Source of the DNA: Chondrus crispus
Taxonomy: Eukaryota; Rhodophyta; Florideophyceae; Gigartinales; Gigartinaceae
Length of the DNA: 64,000 nucleotides
Assembly: GCF_000350225.1 (NCBI RefSeq)
Contig: NW_005179112.1
Span: forward strand, 92,251 to 156,250
Direction: 5' to 3'
Part shown: one piece after another, positions 55,975 to 64,000 of the stretch
Layout: every line of letters starts with the position of its first letter
Numbering within the stretch: the stretch's first letter is position 1
Notes under the pieces: generated by a model
Told to the model about the DNA's origin: nothing
What the model saw: only the letters and a program-made list of their open reading frames with translations
Databases searched by the model: none
Program-made: the position numbers and the translations under genes

Positions 55975-56498
55975 TGTAGCGACCGGGCTTACACGCTCCC
56001 GTAGCGGAGTACAGTAGTACCCCGCGGGTCACACGTGCTACAACCGCTGGCGTGGCCACGGGCACACGTGCGTAATCCGTACGGTTATAAGTAGTAATTA
56101 GTAGTTAATGGCACAAATTTATTAATTGTGTACAGTAGCTGGTATACAGTAAGTAACAGCTACTGTAGCCGGACAGGTGTCCTGGCGTCCCACTTAGGGG
56201 TTAAGACCGGGGGCACCTGCCCCGTCCCAGTAAAGAGGAGGCAGACTCGCCTCCCTTCCCTTTACGGCTAAGTGCTAACACCGTTCCGGTTTTCCTTTAG
56301 CGCGGGCTTCTAACCCGTGACCGGCCGTCCGGGTATAACAGCACCGACCGGCTGCGCGTCACCGGCCACGTGAGCCTTCCCTCTTTTCGAGTCCATCCGT
56401 ACGGTTTTCATCCGCGCGTGGGTAACCCAGCGTCGCGCGCTCCCTCACCTCTAACCCCCCTCGTTCCGAGTGGTCGGGACGAAGGTAGTTATACCACA
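55975..56498 (+). mobile_element. Solo LTR (524 bp), second copy
   Basis: TGTAGCGACC to TATACCACA. From about 56095 onward it is nearly identical to the copy at 42473-43052; the left part differs, so the two belong to subfamilies. No clear target duplication is seen, which suggests an older insertion or a recombined copy. It lies about 90 bases upstream of the RecQ-like gene start. No internal retroelement sequence remains. Confidence 0.8.
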
Positions 56499-57196
56499 AG
56501 AAGGCTGCAGAGCCAAACCCGCTGCTGTTTGCCTCAACGTGACTCTGGACTTGGCCGTGTAAAACACTGTGCCCACTGTCTCAAGGAGATGTGGCGCATC
56601 GGGAATATCCATAAGACTGTGCTTCGCTCGACCACGTGATTAGGCAAAACTGTAACGGATCACCGAAATAATTGGCCACAATCGTCTGATGAGCGTCTGG
56701 ATCGGACCAATCAGAAGCTCTGAAAGATCGTCGGGCACATCCTTAAAATCAAAACTCTCACACTGAGGGTGTGTCTTAACAGGCTGGTTTTTGCTTGCCT
56801 TGCCCGGTTTTGCCAGGAATACTTTAAAATTTTTAACAAATACCCAATGCTCCTGGCGCCGTCCAGCTGACCAGCTGACAGAGTCTGACGGACAGCTGCA
56901 ATGAATCTGACAGGGATCTCCATTGCTGTCATAAGGACACGATTGCTGCGAGGCAGGTGATCGCGTCCCCATCACCAATGCCATAGATACGGATTAACAA
57001 ACATGGTCGACGCACGGCATAACCAAATTTATTGGCGTTGGCCTCCGCGTCGCCGTCGCTGTTGCGGTGTGGTTGGGATGATGGCCAGAGAGGTCGAGCA
57101 TTCCCATTGGGGTGGTGCGGCGAGGGGTTTTCTTTTGGCTTTCTCTCCGCCCATCCGCCCATCTCTTTTATGGTCTCAACGCCCTCTAGATTTCTA
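56499..57196. other. Intergenic, probable end region of the third Harbinger
   Basis: No gene recognised. This should contain the 3' flank of the minus-strand transposase ending at 57197; I could not match inverted ends by eye. Confidence 0.4.
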
Positions 57197-58545
57197 TTAC
57201 TGCAAGCCTTGGAGTAAAGCTTGCGGAACATGCATAGGGTGTGCTGTTGGACGCCGATAACTTCCACGTGCAATTATTTCAACAAGCTCCCTTCTCTTCA
57301 TCGCTTGTCTAGATCCCCTGCAGTTTACAATCTGTTTATGATATTGTTTGCTGACCTCGTACCCCTTTTGACCTGGCTCCGTGACTCTTTTTTCCTCGTG
57401 CAGCTCCCCCACAGTGCGAGGCACCGCCAGACGCGCGCCATCTTTGCTCTCAAGACAAAAGTTATGAAGCTTCATGGCCAGCCCGATTATCTCTGCAGAA
57501 TCGTTGACGCTGCAGCGTCAACGATTCTGCAGAGATAATAGTACATGTACTCTAGGCGCTTCAAAATTTTGAACTTGTTCACTAACATACCGAAAGACTG
57601 TTCTACGTGCATCCTGTGGGACAAGTGGAAGAAATTAAATGCGTCTTCAACGTCCGTCGCTTGCGAAGCCGCAATAGGTGTGATAAGAGATATACTACAC
57701 ACATATGCCTCGTCCCCCGCCATCCAAAATTCCGCCCGGAGCGCGCCGGTTTCTAAGTATCGTCCCAACGACGATACAGCATGGGCTAGGGAGTCGTGGG
57801 TTGAACCACGACAAACTTCAGAAAAGCACAAGAATCGGTAGTTAGAATCCACCGCCGCTTGAACCGGAATTGCGTAGTAGCCCTTGCGGCAGTAAAAGGT
57901 AGCAGGGTGTTCGTCACGAGATGGCTTACGAATCTTGATGGCAATGCCGTCTAGGGCACCGACGCATCCTGGTAATGGATTCCATGGATACCTTGATGTC
58001 TAAAATTCGTCTGCAATATTCTTCAGTCCGTCGTAAGAATCCGGTAGACCGGGTAGCCCAAGCTCTTCGTTCAGAGCTTTTCGTGTCTCTTTAAAATTTT
58101 GATACACCGTACTGCGCCCAACTTCAAACGCTGACATGCAACTGTAGACAGAATCTCCTGCCATCATACGTAACAAAATGCCAAGCCTTGCACAGGGCGA
58201 AACAGGCTCTCGACCGGCTCTTCGTGCCATACTGTCATTCTGCTGCAACCGATGGTGAACAAGAAACAAAAGTCGCTCGAAATTCTGGCGATCCACCCGT
58301 TACGCCTTCGAAAATTCGAAGTCATTAAACATTCGGTTACTTTTGTTAAAACTCCACCCCCGACGCAAATCTTTTGGTTTGAGAAGTCTCCTTCCCCGAC
58401 GCGGATAACATTTGATAGTGTCATGCAGAGATATGATAGCTATGATAACTGCAGCAGCTGAAAGTACAGCGTTGTTCGTCTTACGGTTGTGCGCACTTTT
58501 TCGCGACACTCGACGCGAACGGCTTGGCGCACGAAGTGCCATCAT
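57197..58545 (-). pseudogene. PIF/Harbinger (HARBI1-like) transposase pseudogene, third lineage
   Basis: Minus-strand frame: an N-terminal part to a TAA at 58302-58300; then VDRQNFERLLFLVHHRL, an HTH-like region (SAFEVGRSTVYQNFK), and a second TAA near 57999. Next come GCVGALDGIAIKIRKP (first Asp), FYCRKGYYAI, GSTHDSLAHA (second Asp), HVEQSFGMLVNKFKILKRL (catalytic Glu) and, after a palindromic insertion, AMKLHNFCLES. The end is RRELVEIIARGSYRRP. Breaks: two nonsense codons and the insertion, so it is otherwise a full-length transposase. The insertion (a net 35 nt within 57478-57519) consists mainly of an inverted copy of the adjacent 27 bases. Confidence 0.88.
57486..57539. repeat. Perfect 54-bp palindrome, no loop
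   Basis: Arms of 27 bases meet at 57512/57513. It sits inside the third Harbinger transposase, between KRLEYM-type sequence and the conserved AMKLHNFC motif. Confidence 0.95.
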
Positions 58546-58637
58546 GAAAAATCAGCTGGGATTTATAAGCGACACGAAAGAGTGCCACATTTGGCTCTTG
58601 CCGTTGTGCCATGATCCTTAGAAGGTGGGGACGTCGG
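58546..58637. other. Flank of the third Harbinger
   Basis: Short spacer; no matched inverted terminus found. Confidence 0.35.
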
Positions 58638-58642
58638 GAGAG

Positions 58643-58749
58643 CAGGCAAATTCTATGGGGGTGCAGGCAAATTCGATGGGGGTACAGGCAAATTCGATGG
58701 GGGTACAGGCAAATTCGACGGGGATGCAGTCATATTCGACAGGGGTGCC
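58643..58749. repeat. Minisatellite, about five copies of a 21-bp unit
   Basis: The unit CAGGCAAATTCGATGGGGGT plus one base is repeated, exact in the centre and decaying at the right. As 21 is a multiple of three, it is open in several frames (for example a FACTPIE repeat on the minus strand), but nothing shows it is translated. Confidence 0.9.
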
Positions 58750-58759
58750 GTCGAAAAAA

Positions 58760-59320
58760 ATTCCAATTCTACTCCCGAAATCGGAGCCCCTTCTGCCCGG
58801 TCCATCCGATCCCCGTTCTCTTGCTGTCAGGTAATTTCCCTTCTCCCGGTCCACACCCACTGGTTCCCTACGTTTTCTCTTCTCCCCTTCCCATGTCGCA
58901 CACTTCTTTCCCCCTGCCCCCTCCTCCACTCCTCTCCCCTCTCCACTCCCATCCGTCCTCTTTCCTTACCACCTCGCTCCCTCTCACTCCTCCCTCACAT
59001 TCTTTCACGACTTGGCCCTCCTTCACTGCTCTCTACGTGCCCCACCCCCCTCTCAGCCGTCTCCCGCACGTACACGTCTTGCTTCTCAGCTTGCTGCAGT
59101 TCTCCGCCTCTCTTTCACAGCATGTCTACCCCACATATCAGTTTTACCAGCTTTTCCGCCAACACCCCCTTCCCCTCATTATTTCCCTTCACTCGCCCGC
59201 AAACCTTGTCCGTTCTCGACGCCTTGCCGCCGCCACAGAGAGGATCGTCTAGCATTCCAAAAAGAACACAAAGATCTCACACAAGCAGCAAATATACGCC
59301 ATTGACGAAGGGCGGCGATT
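58760..59320. other. Pyrimidine-rich stretch
   Basis: CT-rich on the plus strand, roughly 58830-59220. It could be a promoter/5' leader region of the genes to the right. Overlapping frames here have no family features. Confidence 0.4.
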
Positions 59321-59356
59321 GCCTTCTCATCTGTCCAATTTTTACGGTAGAGACGG

Positions 59357-60249
59357 ATGTGTGCATTCATCACAATACGAGGTCTCTCCAGGGGGGAGGG
59401 GGGAAACGCATCCGTCGTCGCTGGAACCGGCAGTGTCGCAGTTTTTCAATCAGACGAAGCGCGACAAGATGAGAGACGAATTGGCGATATTTTGTACCTG
59501 GTCGTCGAAACCTCCCCCACGGACACTGGGGAGGCTTTTGGCCTTATGATCGGCCGTATCGTATGATTCGTCTCGTCTTTATGCAAGGTTTTCTATCAGT
59601 ACTGTGACCTTGAAATCTCGCCTCCGGTCTTGCCATGACCTTCAAACATTTAATCCAACATGCCAATGCGTCGCCCCTGACACTCATCTCCCTGGTCCGT
59701 CGCTCTTCCACCCTTTCCCTTTCTCCCTCGTGCCTCGCCATGACGTCCCGCTCGCTGCCCGTGCACATGCCTAACGAATGATACGATTGCTACCCGCCTT
59801 GGATACCGTGTTGAGTGGTGGCGACATATTTAGCGAAGATCCAGGCCAATCCATCTGCGGACGCCCCTGTCGACTTGTTTGCTGAAACTACAAGTGGCGA
59901 AGAGTCTCTAGAGGAGGTGGTTATTAGTGCGTTTGCTGGAAAAGAACGGCACGAAATCATGGAGCAACTTCCAACAATTTTGCGACTATGCCTGCTCGTA
60001 ACGAGCTATCATAACAGAGTAGAAGGCCCTGACGACGAGCCGCGCACTATTTCGAAAGCGACGCAAGTCTTCACCGCCGTCAGCGCTATTAGTCAACGCA
60101 GCTATCGCACCGATGAGGAGGCAGGGCAAATACTGCAGTCAATGGCAGATGGCGTAAACGAACCTGCGTGGCCGAGGTCTCAACTGGGTGTCATGAAACT
60201 GGCGTATTCTGAAGTATGGCGGCGAAATCTTGCACGCATGGAATCATGA
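59357..60249 (+). CDS. Hypothetical protein, probably two exons
   Basis: The second part, 59815-60249, is a clean 144-codon frame without an ATG at its opening (FAETTSGEESLEEVVISAFAGKERHEIMEQLPTILRLCLL, ISKATQVFTAVSAISQRSYRTDEEAGQILQSMADG). It is mostly helical in character and ends LARMES. An upstream frame 59357-59566 (VAVFQSDEARQDERRIGDILYLVVETSPTD) has similar composition. A GTATGA after GRI near 59562 and a CTAAC branch-like site at 59771 could join them. No domain is recognised. This model is inference; each half alone is only modestly supported. Confidence 0.4.
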
Positions 60250-60659
60250 CCGCCAGCATTGGCGTCAGCGACCGCAACACGGCATGGGACGTCCCTGGAA
60301 AAGTGGCCACGGGGTTGAATGACACGCTCAGCGGACTACAGCCGGTTTGTGCGGGTGCTGCTGGAGGAAGGGTGATGGAGAGCAAGTCGACGAAGAGGGC
60401 AAGAGATTACTATGAAAGGAGGAAAGCGGGGATGAGCGTCGGCAACTATTGGCGGCAGACTTTGGCTGAGATTTTTAGGAGGGTGGCTCCTAAGAGCGAG
60501 AATGGTGAGGAAGGGAAGAGAGACAATGCTGCGGTCGTCGTGCGAGAGGAGACTGAGCCTGAACAGGACGATTCGAGAAAACGCACAAAGAAAGCGATAG
60601 ACGTTTCCGGATGTGAGGAGGCTTTGGTCCAAAGAAAGAAGTTGGAGAAGAGTTCGTAA
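60216..60659 (+). CDS. Hypothetical basic, nuclear-type protein part
   Basis: Overlaps the end of the previous frame by 34 bases. The readable region from about residue 50 is MESKSTKRARDYYERRKAGMS, NYWRQTLAEIFRRVAPK, then acidic EETEPEQDDS, then RKRTKKAID, a nuclear-localisation-like cluster, ending EEALVQRKKLEKSS. It may be the 3' exon of the preceding gene, since the overlap and composition fit, or a separate gene starting at the ATG near 60243. No family recognised. Confidence 0.4.
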   Translation: MAAKSCTHGIMTASIGVSDRNTAWDVPGKVATGLNDTLSGLQPVCAGAAGGRVMESKSTKRARDYYERRKAGMSVGNYWRQTLAEIFRRVAPKSENGEEGKRDNAAVVVREETEPEQDDSRKRTKKAIDVSGCEEALVQRKKLEKSS

Positions 60660-60792
60660 ATTGGTGATACCAAGAAATGAAAGAAGAGAACCACAGTACT
60701 TCAACAGGAAGACGTGGACCGGGATTCAAAAGCTTGTTCGATTGAGGATGCCTTCAAAGAAAAAGGATGCTTCCACGGATTTGTAAGTCTTA

Positions 60793-61104
60793 ATGAACGT
60801 CAAAGACGAACCAGTCGCAGGTGGGCTTCTCTCTGATTCCACCATAGAGTTGCCCATAGTTGGGGTGAGGAAGGAGCATAAGGTTGCGGTGAAGGAGGAG
60901 CCCACGGTGGAGGCAAAGGAGGAGCCTATGGTGGGAGTGAAGGAGGAGCCTATGGTAGAGGTGAAGGAGGATCCTGTAGCCGTAAGAGCTAAGATCGAGC
61001 GTACTGAGAACTCGGGGTTAGCGCAAGTTGCGCAAGGTGGAGCCTCCACCTTGCGTAACTTGCGCTCTTCTGAGAAGCTTGCAAGAAAGAAAAAGAGAGA
61101 ATAA
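60793..61104 (+). CDS. Small protein with repeated VKEEP (SUMO-type) motifs
   Basis: About 103 residues from ATG 60793. VKDEP, VKEEP, AKEEP, VKEEP and VKEDP occur at irregular spacing within the first 60 residues. The form hydrophobic-K-x-E is the SUMO attachment consensus, and the P context is common in transcription regulators. The tail ARKKKRE is basic. A near-perfect 47-base palindrome (61020-61066) lies in the frame near the end. It may be the last exon of a gene including 60216-60659; a GTAAGT is at 60783. SUMO modification is an inference from motif only. Confidence 0.4.
   Translation: MNVKDEPVAGGLLSDSTIELPIVGVRKEHKVAVKEEPTVEAKEEPMVGVKEEPMVEVKEDPVAVRAKIERTENSGLAQVAQGGASTLRNLRSSEKLARKKKRE
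61020..61066. repeat. Near-perfect 23-bp palindrome, 1-base loop
   Basis: Arms 61020-61042 and 61044-61066 are inverses with a single mismatch, centred on a C. It lies inside the VKEEP-motif ORF. Confidence 0.9.
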
Positions 61105-61925
61105 ACTTGGAGTCGGGTTGGACATTAAGGAGTCGAACAAGAAAAGTCGTCGGTCAACGCTGAAGTCAAACTGAGAATTGTAAATCTGTCACGATTAGAG
61201 GTGGCTTAGCGGTTCACGTCCGGATCTCCCGAGTCAAAACGTTTTGGTATGACGAGCATGTGATGCACAATGGGCAAGAGTGGCCAACGAGCGGAGGGAT
61301 GAATCAAGGGGTTAGTTAAAGTTAAGTACAGTTGCAGGTGCGAGAGGTAGCAGCGCGGTCTCGAAAGAACGTCGCAACGCCCCGCCATATCTGTGGCGTC
61401 CCCTACGCCAAGCCGCACACATCACATGTGCTACCTCGTTGTCTCAAGACATGGTGATTGCACGAAGGCGTATTCTTAAACGATTTCCCGTCTAGTTTCG
61501 CATCATAAGTTTCAACATCGCCATGTGTTGAAGCTCTCGAAAACGCAATCTATCTTGCTTGCTGATATACATCATTGATATAAATCAACAACAGTTCTAT
61601 GACGTACACAGTTTACAAAGAAATACCTTCTTTGTATACTGTATACATCATGGAACGTGCTCTCAGGAGCTTGCCGCTGTTCGGCCCTTTGAATGCGATG
61701 TGTTGAAACGTTTCATCTGTGGATTACCAGAAAAAAATGGTTCGTGACAGATCCCAACGGGAGTATACACCTACGTACGAGTCCCCACTCTCTTGAACAT
61801 TGCAGACGCCTTATCATTTGTGAAGGCAACGCGCCTGACCAAACCCAATAGAGCTCAACACAACCACAACTTCTGACACCACATCGTCTGCACTCGCTCC
61901 GAAACTTTCATCTCAACACCTCCGT
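61105..61925. other. Intergenic
   Basis: No gene or repeat recognised; an imperfect mirrored stretch around TACAGTTTACAAAG / CTTTGTATACTGTA lies near 61606-61648. Confidence 0.45.
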
Positions 61926-61959
61926 TTGGCCTTCTTTCACTCTCACCACTCGCCACGCA

Positions 61960-62900
61960 CACGCGTCTGCGCAGCGAGGGCAACCCGCACCGGCCGCATT
62001 CAGCCGTTCTTTATAAACGACCTCCGCCCTCTCTCCTCTCCTGCCCCCCCCCCGCACCCCCTGCTATCCACGTCCGTCAGATGCGCGGGAGGAACGCGGC
62101 TTGTAGAGTTTTGTAGACGCGTCTGCAAGCGCACTGTCACTGGGAGGACCGGGAGCACCGGGAGCACGCCGCGCCTCGGGGGCGCGCGAAGCCTTCACGG
62201 CCGCGGTAGCTTGCCGCGTGCAGCGCGCGAGGGGCGGCGGGACGTGGGGCGTGTTGTACCATGCGCACGGATCATAAGCACGCGCGTGTGATCGGGGACT
62301 CGGGAGTTGTGGCGGCACATCGCGCGGTGAATGGAGCGGGGGTAGCGCAATCTTAATATAGAAGGCGGGTCGAAAGCGGGGCGCGTGCATGTGTTGTGTA
62401 CGCGCTTCTAATACGGCGCGACTGCCCCCGGACGCCGGGACTCTCCCCAGAGACGGCGCGCCGCGCCAATTGGACGTCGTGCGGCATCGGGACGCGTGGG
62501 CGCGGTTGCGGGCGAAGGAGTGCGAACGCGTGAACGGAGCCAGCGAAGAAATCCGAGCCTGGAAGGAACGGAGGACGATAGAACAAAACAGGGCGGAGAA
62601 GGCGGTAGAGAAACTGGAGTTCGTAGAGGCGGCGCGCCCGGGTGCGTGCGCTTTCCGGGGAGGGCTTTGTCCGGGATGTCTGTTCCGCTCCCCCCACATG
62701 TGTGGCCCGGGGAGAGGTGGGTCACCGGCGCATGCAGCGGTGAGGAATGGCGGTGGGGAGGGAGCGCAGGGGGGGCGGGGGCGGGGGGGGGGCGGGTGAG
62801 AAGCAATTGTGACGGTTAGTTTCGGAATGGGAAGCGGGGGTGCGCGGCGGCGAAGGACGGCGGGCGTATACGACGGGGGGCGGCAGCGGCGGTGTTCCAC
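61960..62900. other. GC-rich region with a candidate coding exon
   Basis: Strongly GC- and CpG-rich compared with the rest of the window. Within it, 62451-62641 is bounded by CTCTCCCCAG and GTGCGT. On the plus strand it reads DGAPRQLDVVRHRDAWARLR, then AKECERVNGASEEIRAWKERRTIEQ, a coiled-coil-like stretch. This may be one exon of an unassigned gene. Other long frames here are products of base composition. Confidence 0.3.
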
Positions 62901-62913
62901 TGTGTCGGAAGGG

Positions 62914-63070
62914 CGGGGGAGTTGAGTCAGAATCTCCCACGCATCTTTCTTAGACTCTGTGTTGTTTCCTTGGTCGTTAACCTCAGCCTTCGAAACTGGC
63001 TTCTTCGGCGCAGCCTCCTCAGCTTCGTGTTCCCACAGAGCGGCAAGCGCTCCAGGATGTGCTACACAGC
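62914..63070 (-). CDS. Candidate exon, charged helical segment
   Basis: The minus strand reads CVAHPGALAALWEHEAEEAAPKKPVSKAEVNDQ and continues KKDAWEILTQ. The composition is protein-like, unlike the low-complexity proline-rich sequence around it. It lies 229 bases beyond the stop of the gene at 63299, same strand. There is no family assignment and the exon borders are uncertain. Confidence 0.25.
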
Positions 63071-63298
63071 AGTACGGTGGAGGTCTTGATGAGGCAAAAA
63101 ATCCTTTACGTTCGACAGCGAGGGGTACACAAAGGAGCAGGGGTGGCTGAAGTGTTGACACGCCTCGATGTCGAGAGTGAGGCACCCGACTGGGTTTGTT
63201 CCATTGGTGACGACCGAACCGACGAAGACACAGCACGGCGACGCCGCTGCCTGATGACATCGCCGCTGCGCCGCTTCAAGCGGAGCTGCAGAGCTAAT

Positions 63299-64000
63299 CT
63301 ATCCAAACATTGTGCGATATGCTTGGAGTGCCTTCTCGTACCGCTGTTGTGCAATCTGAATAAAATCGGAGTTGTCAGTAGTCTTAGCTCGATCTAAAGC
63401 CTTCAATGCAGATTCGACGACCTCGAACATGGAGTCATCCGCTCGCCATGACTTCAGCGCTGAGTTGAAGGGGCCCGCGGTTGGATTTTCAATTCCAGGT
63501 TCTCCTCTGTCCGACGAGGATGACTTCGAAACCACCTTCACCAACCTGTCTATTGACGGCTGTACAATCTCGCCCAGCTCTGAGCTTGCTCGCTTGTTCT
63601 CCTGCCCCAAACTCGCCGGTTTACTTCTTTTGCTGCCACTTGTCCCTCCATCACCCTCGTGAGTGAAGCCACGTTTGAGGCTATCCATCCCGGCCTCATA
63701 ACCACCTTGCCAAATGGCTTTGGAGGACATCTCCACTAAAAAGGTGTCTTCGTACGGCGTCCCAAGCCGGGAGACGACGAACATGATCAGAGCACGCTTG
63801 GACGACGCACATAACGCCTGCCCATTTTTGGAAAGAAAATTCTGGAAACGGTCTGGATCATTTTGTCCAGAGCGGTTCCACCTGTCTAATGCCTCTGTAA
63901 ACACCAAGGGCGCATCCCTAAATTGTATTTTAAGTAACTCTGCGCTTCGGTGGCACAGCGGGGGCAGTGAGGGATCCGCCTCCTCAACATAACCGGTAAA
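63299..64000 (-). CDS. Hypothetical protein, start beyond the right edge
   Basis: The minus-strand frame is open from the window edge to TAG at 63299, giving at least 233 residues. The first visible part (GYVEEADPSLPPLCHRSAEL) runs into FTEALDRWNRSGQNDPDRFQ, a helical cysteine-containing region. A Gly/Ser/Lys-rich linker (DGGTSGSKRSKP) and a helical C-terminus (SALKALDRAKTT, QRYEKALQAYRTMFG) follow. I recognise no domain. The N-terminus is outside the window. Confidence 0.55.
   Translation of the reverse strand, partial: FTGYVEEADPSLPPLCHRSAELLKIQFRDAPLVFTEALDRWNRSGQNDPDRFQNFLSKNGQALCASSKRALIMFVVSRLGTPYEDTFLVEMSSKAIWQGGYEAGMDSLKRGFTHEGDGGTSGSKRSKPASLGQENKRASSELGEIVQPSIDRLVKVVSKSSSSDRGEPGIENPTAGPFNSALKSWRADDSMFEVVESALKALDRAKTTDNSDFIQIAQQRYEKALQAYRTMFG

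Noticed and set aside
51001-56640. Inverted ends for the transposase-RecQ element
   Set aside because: I searched both flanks by eye and found no matching termini. The solo LTR at 55975 and decay on the left may have removed or hidden them.
58643-58749. CRISPR-like array
   Set aside because: The units are contiguous with no spacers, so it is a minisatellite. No array with regular repeats and unique spacers was seen anywhere.
62064-63260. A 398-codon minus-strand frame
   Set aside because: It is proline/arginine/histidine-rich and lies in GC-rich DNA with few stops in any frame. Only the short segment near 62914-63070 looks protein-like.

Overview
This window is eukaryotic nuclear DNA from a repeat-rich genome with compact, mostly intron-poor genes. 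My best guess is a red macroalga or a similar alga; this is an inference from the style of the sequence, not from a diagnostic marker gene. Supporting signs are single-exon genes with TATAAA promoters, a heat-shock element of the eukaryotic type, two bZIP factors, and a dense mix of Ty1/copia, Helitron, PIF/Harbinger, Tc1/mariner, pogo, LINE and other transposon remains. I found no tRNA, rRNA or CRISPR. There are two assembly gaps, 5641-5661 and 33688-34477.

Layout. 0-5.4 kb: a Ty1/copia fossil on the minus strand, LTR-like pieces and tandem repeats. 5.5-5.8 kb: a short GC-rich repeat around a gap. 6.7-11.8 kb: a Helitron whose 1,651-codon RepHel frame is broken by only two stop codons. 13.1-14.3 kb: a non-autonomous element with a 10-bp target duplication. 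15.2-16.8 kb: an AhpD-like gene with a TGA at codon 18. 17.2-17.5 kb: a clean MITE. 19.4-21.6 kb: two unassigned genes. 23.1-24.2 kb: a deleted pogo element just upstream of a bZIP gene.

24.3-33.7 kb is the main host island. Two diverged bZIP paralogues lie at its edges and face each other. Between them is a nearly identical inverted duplication of a 150-codon gene, and inside that a small heat-shock protein gene with a textbook heat-shock element. One copy of the duplicated gene has lost its TATA box.

36.3-58.6 kb is a transposon graveyard with resolvable nesting. A complete PIF/Harbinger element (transposase plus Myb-like partner, matching inverted ends and a 3-bp target duplication) sits inside a Tc1/mariner element. 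A solo LTR with a 5-bp duplication sits inside a LINE. Next come an unassigned transposase-like gene, a Harbinger fragment, a tail-to-tail pair of a DDE transposase and a RecQ-like helicase, another solo LTR, and a third Harbinger lineage.

58.6-64 kb returns to host-like sequence: a 21-bp minisatellite, several unassigned ORFs (one with repeated SUMO-type VKEEP motifs), a GC-rich stretch, and a gene running off the right edge.

The two signals I consider most unusual are these. First, a set of long, near-perfect palindromes, each of unique sequence. At two Harbinger transposase sites they are net insertions of 50 and 35 nt made of inverted copies of the immediate flanks. Second, the transposase plus RecQ helicase pair at 51.1-55.9 kb.
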